Below are positions 1 through 8,773 of a stretch of DNA of 64,000 nt, in pieces. The first letter of the stretch is position 1. Each line of letters begins with the position of its first letter. The stretch lies in contig NZ_CP012808.1 of NCBI RefSeq assembly GCF_001307195.1, positions 1,178,001 through 1,242,000 of the forward strand, read 5' to 3'. The notes under the pieces were generated by a model. The model was not told the origin of the DNA. It saw only the letters and a list, made by a program, of their open reading frames with translations, and did no database searches. The DNA comes from Acinetobacter equi (GTDB lineage Bacteria; Pseudomonadota; Gammaproteobacteria; Pseudomonadales; Moraxellaceae). A program made the translations under genes and the position numbers.

Positions 1-41
1 TTTTTTTATTTTAAATTTTTATTATTACAAGGAAAATAGTC

Positions 42-431
42 ATGCTAAAAAAAATGATGATATTCATGACAGGTACTGCATTACTTGCAGGATGTGCGAC
101 TACACAAAAAGTGATGTCTACACTTGAAACACCTATAGAAACGGTAGCGAATACACCTTTAGAACAGGTTTTAGAATTACAACCTGAGTTAAAATCGGAA
201 TTGACCAATACTGAAATCCGTCAGGTTTTTAATGCAGTTGAATCTCCAAATGTTGCACAAGTTATGGTGCTTCAAGCAGGCTTGTTAGATGATTCGGTCA
301 ATGCAATTCGTACGACTTATCGTTTTAAGCTGAATCAAAATGAGCTTTGGCAACAAATTGATAAAGTGACTGAATATAAGTGTGCCCGAGGCGAAAATAC
401 AAAATCATTTCAGAAGAAGTTATGTCGTTAA
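42..431 (+). CDS. Small putative outer-membrane lipoprotein, unknown function
   Basis: A 129-residue protein with a lipoprotein signal: Lys-rich N-terminus, short hydrophobic stretch and a lipobox (LLAGC) with the lipidated Cys near residue 18. An AAGGAAA ribosome-binding site lies just upstream of the ATG. The rest is Thr/Glu/Gln-rich, predicted helical, with two further Cys near the C-terminus that might pair. I do not recognise the family. Most likely it is a periplasm-facing lipoprotein anchored in the outer membrane, because residue +2 after Cys is Ala rather than Asp. It is followed by its own terminator, so it looks monocistronic. Confidence 0.8.
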   Translation: MLKKMMIFMTGTALLAGCATTQKVMSTLETPIETVANTPLEQVLELQPELKSELTNTEIRQVFNAVESPNVAQVMVLQAGLLDDSVNAIRTTYRFKLNQNELWQQIDKVTEYKCARGENTKSFQKKLCR

Positions 432-461
432 TATTGATTGATATTTAAAGCAATTTTCGTT

Positions 462-490
462 AAAAGCGTATCTAAGGGATACGCTTTTTT
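462..490 (+). terminator. Intrinsic terminator after the small lipoprotein gene
   Basis: GCGTATC pairs with GATACGC around a 5-base loop, and six T follow. The stem is extended by flanking A/T pairs. Confidence 0.85.
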
Positions 491-623
491 ATTGGGCTTA
501 ATTGTTGTAATAAATATTCCAGTTAAAAAGATTTTTTACATCATGATTTGACAAAAATAATAAAGAATAGAGAAAAAAGAAAGGCTATTGTGATTTACTA
601 ATCTTATTGAGGGCAATGGACTA

Positions 624-1721
624 ATGAAAAAGCGCGTAGGGATTATCTTTGGTGGGAAATCAGCTGAACATGAGGTTTCTTTACAATCTGCAAAAAATAT
701 TGTTGAGGCAATTGATAAACAACGATTTGAGGTTGTTTTAATTGGAATTGATAAGCAGGGTGCATGGAAAATTTTTGAACAAGAACATTATATTGAAAAT
801 GATAATAATCCTAGGCTGATTGCCATTAATGATGCGGGTCATGATCTACAAATACAATTTCGAACCGATGAAAATAAATTTCTAGAACAAAGAAAAGAGG
901 GAATTTCTCAGTTGTCTTCCATTGATGTGATATTTCCTATTATTCATGGCACATTGGGGGAGGATGGTTTTCTTCAAGGGATGATGAATATACTAGATAT
1001 TCCTTACGTTGGATGTGATGTTTTAAGTTCTGCTTTGTGTATGGATAAAGATATTTCAAAGCGGTTATTATTGGCAGCAGGTATACCGGTTACCCCTTAT
1101 ATTGCAATACATGCTTACCAGCGTAATCAACTTTCATTTGAGAAAATTCAAGATAAATTAGGACTACCTATTTTTATTAAGCCTGCAAATCAAGGCTCTT
1201 CTGTTGGAATTAGTAAAGTAGAAAATTCTCAAGAATTTGAAAAAGCGATTGAAACTGCATTCCTTTATGATGAAAAAATACTGATAGAAAAATTTGTGAA
1301 TGGGCGTGAAATTGAATGTGCTGTTTTGGGAAGTAGTGCACATCCTACAGCAAGTGTTTGCGGTGAAATAGAAATACAAAGTTCTTTTTATTCATATGAT
1401 GCCAAATATATTAATAGTGAAGCTTCACGTATGGTAATTCCTGCAAAAATTTCCGAGGAATTAAGTGAAAAAATACGTCAGCAGTCAATTCAAGCTTTTC
1501 AGATATTAGGCTGCTCTGGATTGGCTAGAATAGATTTTTTTCTCACAGAAAATAATGAGATTTATCTTAATGAGTTAAATACATTACCGGGTTTTACCCA
1601 TAAAAGTATGTATTCTAAACTTTGGGAAAAGAGTGGATTAAGCTATTCAGATTTAATTTCAAAATTAATTGATTTAGCAATAGAAAGATACACTGAATTA
1701 AAAAAATTTAGAAATATTTGA
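624..1721 (+). CDS. ddlA: D-alanine--D-alanine ligase, DdlA type
   Basis: Joins two D-alanines using ATP to give the D-Ala-D-Ala dipeptide for peptidoglycan precursors; cytoplasmic. The N-terminal GGKSAEHEVSLQS motif (about residues 10-22), the ATP-grasp segment KPANQGSSVG (about 187-196) and the Mg-binding NELNTLPGFT near residue 330 are all present. At 365 residues it matches the longer DdlA type of enterobacteria rather than the ~310-residue DdlB usually encoded in the mur-fts cluster. It stands alone here, between a lipoprotein and ruvX, away from any division genes, so it is probably a second ligase. Gene name by type; function confident. Confidence 0.93.
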   Translation: MKKRVGIIFGGKSAEHEVSLQSAKNIVEAIDKQRFEVVLIGIDKQGAWKIFEQEHYIENDNNPRLIAINDAGHDLQIQFRTDENKFLEQRKEGISQLSSIDVIFPIIHGTLGEDGFLQGMMNILDIPYVGCDVLSSALCMDKDISKRLLLAAGIPVTPYIAIHAYQRNQLSFEKIQDKLGLPIFIKPANQGSSVGISKVENSQEFEKAIETAFLYDEKILIEKFVNGREIECAVLGSSAHPTASVCGEIEIQSSFYSYDAKYINSEASRMVIPAKISEELSEKIRQQSIQAFQILGCSGLARIDFFLTENNEIYLNELNTLPGFTHKSMYSKLWEKSGLSYSDLISKLIDLAIERYTELKKFRNI

Positions 1722-1741
1722 TTTAGACGATAATGCTTTCC

Positions 1742-1761
1742 CCCCTCTATATACAGAGGGG
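1742..1761. terminator. Hairpin between convergent ddlA and ruvX
   Basis: CCCCTCT pairs with AGAGGGG around a 6-base loop between two convergent genes. There is no clear T-run on either strand, so termination is possible but not certain. Confidence 0.4.
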
Positions 1762-1774
1762 AAATAATCAAAAA

Positions 1775-2215
1775 TTAAGGTCGAACCCCTTCAGGGTGTC
1801 TATACCAACTTTCAATAAATAATGCAGCTGCAATACTATCTGCCGAAACTTTTTTACGACCTTGCGCTTGATAGCTTTCCAACTCACCGCGAGCTTCACG
1901 TGTTGTTAAACGCTCATCGACCATCAACGTTTCAATATTGGTTTGATGGCGCAAACGTCGTGCAAACTTACGTGCACGTGCAGAAAGTTCAGATTCAGTT
2001 TCATCCATATTTAAAGGCAAACCGACTAAAAACAAGTTAGGCTGATACTGCTTTACAATTTTTAAAAGTTCATCCCAATTTGGAATACCATCTTTCATTG
2101 GAAATAACACAAGAGGGTTGGCACTTTCAATCAATGATTGACCCACTGCCATTCCCATTTTTTGTGTGCCAAAGTCAAATGCCATAATCATTTGAGCTGA
2201 ATTTACATCAGGCAT
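1775..2215 (-). CDS. ruvX: RuvX/YqgF Holliday-junction resolvase-like nuclease
   Basis: A 146-residue RNase H-fold protein of the YqgF/RuvX family, linked to pre-16S rRNA 5' end processing and Holliday-junction resolution. The first strand carries the catalytic Asp in [13 protein letters not shown] (about residues 14-26), and VDERLTT (about residues 99-105) carries the conserved second acidic site. The start overlaps the end of yqgE by 8 bp, the usual yqgE-ruvX pairing, so the two are translationally coupled. Confidence 0.93.
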   Translation of the reverse strand: MPDVNSAQMIMAFDFGTQKMGMAVGQSLIESANPLVLFPMKDGIPNWDELLKIVKQYQPNLFLVGLPLNMDETESELSARARKFARRLRHQTNIETLMVDERLTTREARGELESYQAQGRKKVSADSIAAALFIESWYRHPEGVRP

Positions 2216-2762
2216 GTCCGATCTCAGAAGAAAGCCAAGTACGATCTATGCCCATTTTTTTATAGGCTGCATCCCAGCGATCGTCATAAGGAAGATTAAA
2301 AATTAAATCCATGTCGGCATCACAAACCAGCCAGTCTCCACGAGACATTTCTTGCTCTAATTGGTTTTTTCCCCAACTCGCATAGCCTAACGCAATTTGA
2401 TAGCGACCAACACCTTCATTATGTGCAATTGCATCTAAAATATCTTTAGATGTGGTTATACAGATGTTTTCTCCAACGGCAATTGAAGAATGCCAAGTCG
2501 GTTGTCCTGTATGTAGAACAAAACCCGCTTCAGGGCGTAAAGGACCACCTTGTAAAACCTCATGCGGATTGACATGATCTGCTTCAATATCTAAGTCATT
2601 TAATAATTCTTTTACTTGAATGCCAGCAGGGCGATTAATAATAATTCCTTGAGCGCCATCTTCATCATGACGTGCTAAATAAATGACTGTATTTGCAAAG
2701 AAATCATCATCCATATTAGGCGGAGCAATGAGACAACGATGTGTCAGATATTGTTTGGTCAC
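2208..2762 (-). CDS. yqgE: YqgE/AlgH family protein (DUF179)
   Basis: A 184-residue cytoplasmic protein of the UPF0301/AlgH family. Recognisable segments are an N-terminal [16 protein letters not shown] near residue 40, a GGP loop after the LQ, and the conserved [13 protein letters not shown] near residue 130. The biochemical role of the family is not settled; in Pseudomonas AlgH has been tied to alginate regulation. It is first gene of a two-gene unit with ruvX. The 273 bp upstream is shared with a divergent exported protein and should hold both promoters, though I could not pick a convincing pair. Confidence 0.93.
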   Translation of the reverse strand: MTKQYLTHRCLIAPPNMDDDFFANTVIYLARHDEDGAQGIIINRPAGIQVKELLNDLDIEADHVNPHEVLQGGPLRPEAGFVLHTGQPTWHSSIAVGENICITTSKDILDAIAHNEGVGRYQIALGYASWGKNQLEQEMSRGDWLVCDADMDLIFNLPYDDRWDAAYKKMGIDRTWLSSEIGHA

Positions 2763-3036
2763 CTAATTATTTCTCCTTATAGATCTGCTTCATTTTAGGT
2801 AGATATTTAATCAAAATACTAGACAAACTCAGCTTCAACAATCAATTTTTATAAGAATGTGGCTGGAGAGCGTATTAAAAATAAATTAAATGTGTTTTGT
2901 TTGTCTTAATTGGTTTAAAAAGATGAAAATTATGATTTTATCAATATGATTGGATTTTAAATTATAGTTAGCTTTTATTTTATACCGTATGAATTACTGT
3001 TTAAACTTAAAATAGCATTTTTTATAGGGAATACCA

Positions 3037-3765
3037 ATGTTTAAAGTAACAAAGACTTTCGCATTGTGTGGTCTTGCATTCTTGGGCGTTTCCAATGTTT
3101 ATGCAAATCATGCTGATTTGGAAAAATTTGAACAGCAGATTATTCAGAAATATAAAAATAGTGATTATTTTGCAGTGAATGGAGAAATAGAAGAAGCAAT
3201 ATCAAATAAAATCTCACAAGATAGTTCAAGCTTGACTTATGAATTTTCAAATTTACAAAAAAATAATTATGTAAGTATTAAATATTCACCTGATAAAAAA
3301 CTTAAATTTTATACCTTTGATGTATCGGGTGGTGGAACGATGGGGGAATGGTATTCAGATGTGCAATATAAAACGAATAATGTGATTCATGTTGATGAAT
3401 TTACAGCAGGTTCAATTTTAGATATTAAACAAGTCAATATAGGAAATAAAACTATTTATTTGATTCAAAGCTATTATAAAGGGGATAGTTGTCATGGACT
3501 TTATAATTTACGCGCTGTAGAAATTGGTTCAAAACAGCTATTAAAAGCTTATGTTTTTGAAGATAAAAATAAAAAAAGCCATGAAATTGATGTCGAATAT
3601 GATTGTCATTATGATCAGGATCGAAGTAGTGCATCGAGCTATTTCCGTATTCATCCTAAAACAATAGATGTGATGTTATTAAATGAAAATTTCATCCCAC
3701 AAAATAAATATTTGCGTTATAGCCTAGGAAAAACAGGTTATCGCTATACAGGTATTGTGAAATAA
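3037..3765 (+). CDS. Putative exported protein, unknown function
   Basis: 242 residues with a clear Sec signal peptide: Lys near the N-terminus, hydrophobic core about residues 8-19, and a probable cleavage after VYA (about residue 23). An AGGGA ribosome-binding site precedes the ATG. The mature part is Lys/Tyr/Asp-rich with predicted beta content and two Cys (in DSCHGLYN and YDCHYD) that could form a disulfide in the periplasm. No family was recognised. It is monocistronic, with a strong terminator directly after the stop codon. Confidence 0.75.
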   Translation: MFKVTKTFALCGLAFLGVSNVYANHADLEKFEQQIIQKYKNSDYFAVNGEIEEAISNKISQDSSSLTYEFSNLQKNNYVSIKYSPDKKLKFYTFDVSGGGTMGEWYSDVQYKTNNVIHVDEFTAGSILDIKQVNIGNKTIYLIQSYYKGDSCHGLYNLRAVEIGSKQLLKAYVFEDKNKKSHEIDVEYDCHYDQDRSSASSYFRIHPKTIDVMLLNENFIPQNKYLRYSLGKTGYRYTGIVK

Positions 3766-3795
3766 AAAAAGACATATCTGTGGATATGTCTTTTT
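3765..3795. terminator. Bidirectional intrinsic terminator
   Basis: GACATATC and GATATGTC form a perfect stem with a TGTG loop. It is flanked by an A-run on the left and a T-run on the right, so it can end both the exported-protein gene (+) and recN (-). Confidence 0.88.
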
Positions 3796-3854
3796 AAATT
3801 CAAAGTAAAATTAACTCAGTTTCAATTCAGTTAAATTTAAATTCAAAACTAAAT

Positions 3855-5513
3855 TTAGTGTTGAAACTTGAGTTGTCTTAATTGTTTTGCATGCTGAAGG
3901 GTGGTTTCATTAATTTCAATTCCACCTGTCATACGTGCTAATTCTTGAATTCGATCATCTTCTTCAAGTGCAAAAATAGTACTACTTGCAGGATCTGTTT
4001 GACGCTTTTTCACCAATAAATGTTGATCAGACTGAGCTGCAACTTGTGCTTGATGGGTAATACATAAAATTTGTACGTGTTCTGCTAAACCTGCAAGCAA
4101 ACGACCCACAATTTCAGCTGTACCTCCACTAATACCAACATCAATTTCATCAAAGACTAAAACTTCAGATTCAGTTTTTTCAGCATTCATGACTTGCATG
4201 ACTAATGCAATACGAGATAATTCACCACCTGAAGCTACACGTGCTAAAGGTTGTGCTGGAATGCCTTTGTTGGCAGTAAAGAGCAATTGAATAAAACTTA
4301 AACCTTCACTAGATGCTTGCTCAAGTGGTTCAAATTTAAATTCAAAGTGTGCTTCAGGAAGTGCAAGTTGTTTGACTTGTTCTGTGAGTTGTTTTGCTAA
4401 AGGCGTTGCTGCTTCACGTCGAATTTGATCAAGATATTCAGCTTTGGTAATAAAATCTTGATAAGAAACTTCAACTTGTTCTGCAAGTGTTTCTGGATCT
4501 TCAAGTTGATGAAGCTGTTCTAATTCAGTTTGCCAGGATTCATATTCTTGCTTTAGATTTTCTGGTTGTGTGCGGTATTTACGTGCTAAACGATGGAAAA
4601 GCTCAAGATGAGTATTTAGCTCTTCCATGCGTTCAGGATCAAAACTCTGACGATCTATAAACTGACGTAAGTTAGCCGTTGCATCATCTAATTCGCTTTG
4701 TGCATTGAGCAGTGAGTTATAAATTTCAGAAAGTTGTTCACTACGTCCTGAATGCGATTCAATGCGTTTTAAAATGGAAGATAATTCTTGATTAATATTT
4801 TGTTCAGCATCATCAAGCGCAGCTAAGCCATAACCACAATCTTGCATGATATGTTCATGATGGCTGAGGCGATCAAACTCTTGTTCAATCTCTTTGTAAT
4901 CGATTTGAACAAGTTCTTCAAGTTCTTCAAGCTGTAATTCAAGTGTCTCGATGCGTTGTTTACGTGTTGCTTGAGCATCTAATGCTGCTTGATGCTGGCG
5001 AATATCTTTTTGCCATTTGCTATAAGCATTTCTGACTGCTTGGGCAGGTTCATAGAAGTTGCAGTAACGGTCTAGCCAGTGTTTTGGATAAGGGGGTTCA
5101 AGTAATTGTTGTTGGCTATGTTGGCTATAAAGTTGTACCAATAAACGCCCAAGTTCTTTTAGTTCAGATAAACTACTTGGACGACCATTAATCCATGCTT
5201 TACTTCGACCAGTTGCAAAAATCACACGACGTAAATGAATTTCACCAGATTCATCATCTAGCTCATGCTCTTTTAGCCATTGTTCTTCTGCAGATGCTTC
5301 TTGATAGCTAAAAGTTGCCGTTACATCTGCTTTATCTGAGCCATAGCGGACATAGTTGGTATCTGTTCTTTCACCTAGGCATGCGGAAAGAGCATCGAGT
5401 AAAAGAGATTTACCTGCACCCGTTTCACCCGTTAAAACATTGAAACCTTTATCAATGTCGAGGGCTAAGTGGTCGGCTAAAGCAAAGTTAATCAGAGTTA
5501 AATGTGTCAGCAT
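3855..5513 (-). CDS. recN: DNA repair protein RecN
   Basis: SMC-like ATPase for double-strand break repair that holds DNA ends together before RecA-mediated recombination. Walker A GETGAGKS lies at residues 29-36. The middle (about 150-370) is Glu/Gln/Leu-rich coiled coil. The C-terminal half carries an ABC signature (ASGGELSR) and Walker B VLVFDEIDVGISGG. The length of 552 is normal. It has no obvious partner gene. The long upstream gap may carry its promoter, but I do not see a clear SOS-type operator; Acinetobacter lacks a classical LexA, so none is expected. Confidence 0.97.
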   Translation of the reverse strand: MLTHLTLINFALADHLALDIDKGFNVLTGETGAGKSLLLDALSACLGERTDTNYVRYGSDKADVTATFSYQEASAEEQWLKEHELDDESGEIHLRRVIFATGRSKAWINGRPSSLSELKELGRLLVQLYSQHSQQQLLEPPYPKHWLDRYCNFYEPAQAVRNAYSKWQKDIRQHQAALDAQATRKQRIETLELQLEELEELVQIDYKEIEQEFDRLSHHEHIMQDCGYGLAALDDAEQNINQELSSILKRIESHSGRSEQLSEIYNSLLNAQSELDDATANLRQFIDRQSFDPERMEELNTHLELFHRLARKYRTQPENLKQEYESWQTELEQLHQLEDPETLAEQVEVSYQDFITKAEYLDQIRREAATPLAKQLTEQVKQLALPEAHFEFKFEPLEQASSEGLSFIQLLFTANKGIPAQPLARVASGGELSRIALVMQVMNAEKTESEVLVFDEIDVGISGGTAEIVGRLLAGLAEHVQILCITHQAQVAAQSDQHLLVKKRQTDPASSTIFALEEDDRIQELARMTGGIEINETTLQHAKQLRQLKFQH

Positions 5514-6012
5514 AAACGCATCCGAACTGCGAAAAGTTTGAGTTAAGGGTCATTCAGTATTGTTGTTACAAACTAACTTATATTCGAAATTGACTGAAAA
5601 CCCAATGATTTTATCGCAAAATTAAAGTCGAAGATAAAATAATTATATTCACTTCTATCAAGATAGAATGAATTTTATTTTTTTGAAATGTTAATTTGCC
5701 ATAAATTTGTTGAATTGTGGAATAAATATTGCTGTATAAAAGTATGTAAAACGCGTTTACCAAAATATACATTTGTTGTTTTATCGGTCTGTATAAAAGT
5801 TATTTGTGATTCGGCTAAACTTGATTTAGACTCTCGAAAATTGCAATTAAATTAGCAGATATAAGGTACAGTTTGTGAGCGTTTTGTGGTGAACAGTTCA
5901 TCTTCTGTAAACGTATATCAATGAACGATTTTTTGGCATGGATTGATTGGCTTTAAGAAATATTTTGTATTTCTCAATCATATAAATAAAAAGTGTTATC
6001 TGGAGAATAAGC
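5514..6012. other. 499-bp intergenic region, recN / ppnP (divergent)
   Basis: Very AT-rich with no ORF of note. It must carry the promoters of recN (-) and ppnP (+), but no hexamer pair with good spacing is convincing. The 12-bp word CTGTATAAAAGT occurs twice on the plus strand, at 5732-5743 and 5789-5800, start to start 57 bp. Confidence 0.5.
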
Positions 6013-6336
6013 ATGTCAGCTCAGTTTGATCATGTATCAGTGGTAAAAAAATCAAATGTTTACTTTGGTGGTTTATGCATTAGTCATACTGTTCAATTTG
6101 AAGATGGTACTAAGAAAACTTTAGGTGTTATTTTACCGAGTGAAAATGCTTTAACTTTTGAAACTCATGTACCTGAACGTATGGAAATCATTTCAGGTGA
6201 ATGCCGTGTCATTATTGCAGATAGTGAAGAAAGTGAATTATTCCGTGCAGGTCAATCATTTTATGTTCCTGGGAATAGCCGTTTTAAAATCGAAACAGAT
6301 GATGTTTTAGATTATGTTTGCCATTTAGAAGGCTAA
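6013..6336 (+). CDS. ppnP: Pyrimidine/purine nucleoside phosphorylase (YaiE family)
   Basis: Cupin-fold enzyme that splits many nucleosides with phosphate into base plus ribose-1-phosphate, for salvage. At 107 residues it is slightly longer than E. coli PpnP (about 94). Family features seen are the NVYFGG/CISHTV segment near the N-terminus, the cupin strand LGVILP, the PERMEIISGE turn and the FYVPGNSRFKI strand. The start has a good GGAG ribosome-binding site (CTGGAGAATAAGC before ATG). Monocistronic, with a terminator before rlmB. Confidence 0.92.
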   Translation: MSAQFDHVSVVKKSNVYFGGLCISHTVQFEDGTKKTLGVILPSENALTFETHVPERMEIISGECRVIIADSEESELFRAGQSFYVPGNSRFKIETDDVLDYVCHLEG

Positions 6337-6399
6337 GATATCCATCTACATCAAACAAAGAATTTTTAACCTGAATCGGTTAAACTAGTCTTTGAGCAT

Positions 6400-6433
6400 A
6401 AATCCTGTGAAGTTGGCTTTGCAGGATTTTTCT
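6400..6433 (+). terminator. Terminator after ppnP
   Basis: AAATCCTG and CAGGATTT pair around a 14-base loop, followed by TTTC and a T-rich stretch. A smaller TTTAACC/GGTTAAA hairpin lies just before it at 6365-6384. Confidence 0.6.
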
Positions 6434-6465
6434 TTTTCTTTGTATTAGTTAATTAGAGGTCGTTC

Positions 6466-7215
6466 ATGGCTAAACCTGAATATTATTATGGCGTTCACTC
6501 AGTGGAGTCATTGTTAGAGCTTGAGCCTGAGCGTGTTCTTACTTTATTTACATTGAAAGGTCGTGATGATCATCGTTTAAAGCGTGTTTTAGAATTGGCA
6601 GAGCCTTTTGGTGTAAGCGTGCAACAAGCGAGTCGTGACAAGTTAGAGAAGCTTGCAGGCTTACCGTTTCACCAAGGGGTTGTAGCGGCTGTTCGAGCAC
6701 ATCCAACATTAAATGAACAAGATTTAGAACTTTTATTAAAAACTTCAAATCAGCCATTATTGTTGGCACTTGATCAAGTGACAGATCCACATAATTTAGG
6801 CGCATGTATTCGTACTGCTGCTGCGATGGGTGTCGAAGCTGTTATTGTGCCACGTGATCGTTCGGCAAGCTTAACGCCAACAGCGCGTAAAGTTGCTGCT
6901 GGTGGTGCTGAAAAAGTGAAATTTATTCAGGTAACAAATTTGGCACGTACTTTAGGTCAAATTAAAGAAGAGTTTAATGTACGTGTTGTTGGCACAATGC
7001 TTGATGACAAAGCATTACCTATTCAAAACTTCGACTTTACAGGTACACCTGTATGTGTGGTGATGGGTGCTGAAGATACTGGATTACGTCCAATTACACA
7101 GTCACAATGTGATCAGACTGTATTTATTCCAATGGCAGGAAATTTGCAAAGTTTAAACGTGAGTGTTGCAACTGGAATGGCATTGTATGAAGCATGTCGT
7201 CAGCGTAATGTTTAA
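6466..7215 (+). CDS. rlmB: 23S rRNA (guanosine-2251-2'-O-)-methyltransferase RlmB
   Basis: SpoU/TrmH-type (SPOUT) methyltransferase that 2'-O-methylates G2251 in the peptidyl-transferase P-loop of 23S rRNA. The N-terminal substrate-binding domain (about 1-75) starts with YYYGVHSVESLL. The catalytic knot has motif 1 NLGACIRTAAAMG (about 111-123), motif 2 VMGAEDTGLRP and motif 3 IPMAGNLQSLNVSVA near residue 230. The length of 249 is typical. A GAGGT ribosome-binding site lies close to the ATG. Confidence 0.96.
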   Translation: MAKPEYYYGVHSVESLLELEPERVLTLFTLKGRDDHRLKRVLELAEPFGVSVQQASRDKLEKLAGLPFHQGVVAAVRAHPTLNEQDLELLLKTSNQPLLLALDQVTDPHNLGACIRTAAAMGVEAVIVPRDRSASLTPTARKVAAGGAEKVKFIQVTNLARTLGQIKEEFNVRVVGTMLDDKALPIQNFDFTGTPVCVVMGAEDTGLRPITQSQCDQTVFIPMAGNLQSLNVSVATGMALYEACRQRNV

Positions 7216-7249
7216 GTTGTATATAGCTTATTTTGAAAGTATCTAAATC

Positions 7250-8137
7250 ATGACATCAAAAACTCAAGGTTATTTGTACGTTCTTATTACAATGTGTATT
7301 TGGGGCGGTTTTACAATAACTTCGAGGCTAAGTGTGAAATGGCAAATTGAAGTGTGGGATTTAACCGCGCTTCGTTTTTTATTGGCGTTTTGTATTTTAA
7401 TGCCAATTTTAATTTGGAAAAAAGACACTGCATTTTTATGGAAAAAAGAACCATTTATTTTGGCTCTAATAGGCGGTGTTATTTATTGTTTAACGGCTTA
7501 TAGTGCTTTTAAATATGTACCTGCTGCGCATGCAGCTATTTTTTTGAATGGTTGTATTCCACTTTGTACAGCGGTTGCTGGTTTTCTTTTATTTAAACAA
7601 CCTTTTGATCGACATACATGGTTAAGTCTTATCATTATGCTGATTGCTATTACAGCAATGAGTGCGTTGATGTATCAAGAAACGGGTGTTGCCTTTGGCT
7701 TTGGTGATTTGTTGTTCACTTTAAGCGCCATGTGGTGGGGGATTTTTACCGTTCTTTTAAGACAATGGAAATTGTCTGCGTGGCATGCAATGTCAGGTGT
7801 TGCAATTTGGTCAGCACTAATTTATTTACCTGTATATTTATTATTTTTACCTAAAAATTTAACAGCACCGGAACCCATGCACTTGTTTTCACAAGTCATT
7901 TTTCATGGCATTTTTGTGGTGATTATTGCGACCTTGACCTATGTAGAAGCCATTAAAAGATTAGGTGCATTTAAGACGGGTAGTATTGTGACTTTAGCAC
8001 CATTTATTGCTGCTGTTTTGGCTGTGCCATTATTGGGTGAGCCATTAAGCTTTGCGATTATTTGTGGTTTATTTGGTATGGGGATTGGTGCATTACAACC
8101 TTGGCGTTGGTTTGCACAAAAGAAATTACATCATTAA
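7250..8137 (+). CDS. DMT-family transporter (EamA domains)
   Basis: Inner-membrane protein of the drug/metabolite transporter superfamily, 295 residues with about ten predicted membrane segments in two EamA repeats. The family pattern YVLITMCIWGGF-T near the N-terminus and the conserved small-residue turns (YVPAAHAAIFLNGCIPL) are clear. The substrate cannot be inferred from sequence or neighbours. It follows rlmB by 34 bp, so co-transcription is possible, and is convergent with coaE. Confidence 0.88.
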   Translation: MTSKTQGYLYVLITMCIWGGFTITSRLSVKWQIEVWDLTALRFLLAFCILMPILIWKKDTAFLWKKEPFILALIGGVIYCLTAYSAFKYVPAAHAAIFLNGCIPLCTAVAGFLLFKQPFDRHTWLSLIIMLIAITAMSALMYQETGVAFGFGDLLFTLSAMWWGIFTVLLRQWKLSAWHAMSGVAIWSALIYLPVYLLFLPKNLTAPEPMHLFSQVIFHGIFVVIIATLTYVEAIKRLGAFKTGSIVTLAPFIAAVLAVPLLGEPLSFAIICGLFGMGIGALQPWRWFAQKKLHH

Positions 8138-8156
8138 TCATGAGTTTTACACTACA

Positions 8157-8765
8157 TTATGATGAATACTGTTGCGCCATTGCTAAGTATTTTTCATGTA
8201 ATGGCTGTAACTTCTCATACAAATGTTCTAGTTGACCATCATTTAATACAACATCATTTGCAAGTTTCTGTTTTTCTTGGCGAGGCATTTGTGCTGAAAT
8301 AATTTTTTCAATTTGTTCTATATTTTGTTCATCACGTTGTGAAGCTCTTTGAATTTGTAATTCTTCTGATGCATCAATTAATAACGTATGTTGAGCAAGT
8401 TGATACTGATTAGTTTCAAATAAAAGCGGAGATACGAGAATGACATAAGCGCTTTGAGCATTTTGTAATTGTTGAATGATAGATGCACGAATAGCAGGAT
8501 GTGTAATATTTTCTAAAGTTTTTCGTGCTGTTGGATTTTGAAAAATATGTTCACGTAAAGCACGTCGATTGAGTTCTCCATTTTCGAGTAAAACCCAATC
8601 TCCAAATGTTTGATGAATTTGAGCTAAAGCAGGTTGCCCCAATTCAACGATTTCTCTTGCAACAATATCGGCATCTACAACTACAATATTCTGAGATTCA
8701 AACCATTGGCTTGCAGCTGATTTACCACTTCCGATACCACCTGTTAATCCCAAAATAAAGCGCAT
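8157..8765 (-). CDS. coaE: Dephospho-CoA kinase
   Basis: Catalyses the last step of coenzyme A synthesis, ATP-dependent phosphorylation of dephospho-CoA. P-loop GLTGGIGSGKS at about residues 6-16, followed by VVDADIVAREIV, which binds substrate. The length of 202 fits the family. It sits right after pilD, the standard pilBCD-coaE arrangement of Pseudomonas and Acinetobacter, with a 8-bp gap. Confidence 0.96.
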   Translation of the reverse strand: MRFILGLTGGIGSGKSAASQWFESQNIVVVDADIVAREIVELGQPALAQIHQTFGDWVLLENGELNRRALREHIFQNPTARKTLENITHPAIRASIIQQLQNAQSAYVILVSPLLFETNQYQLAQHTLLIDASEELQIQRASQRDEQNIEQIEKIISAQMPRQEKQKLANDVVLNDGQLEHLYEKLQPLHEKYLAMAQQYSS

Positions 8766-8773
8766 ATATTTCC

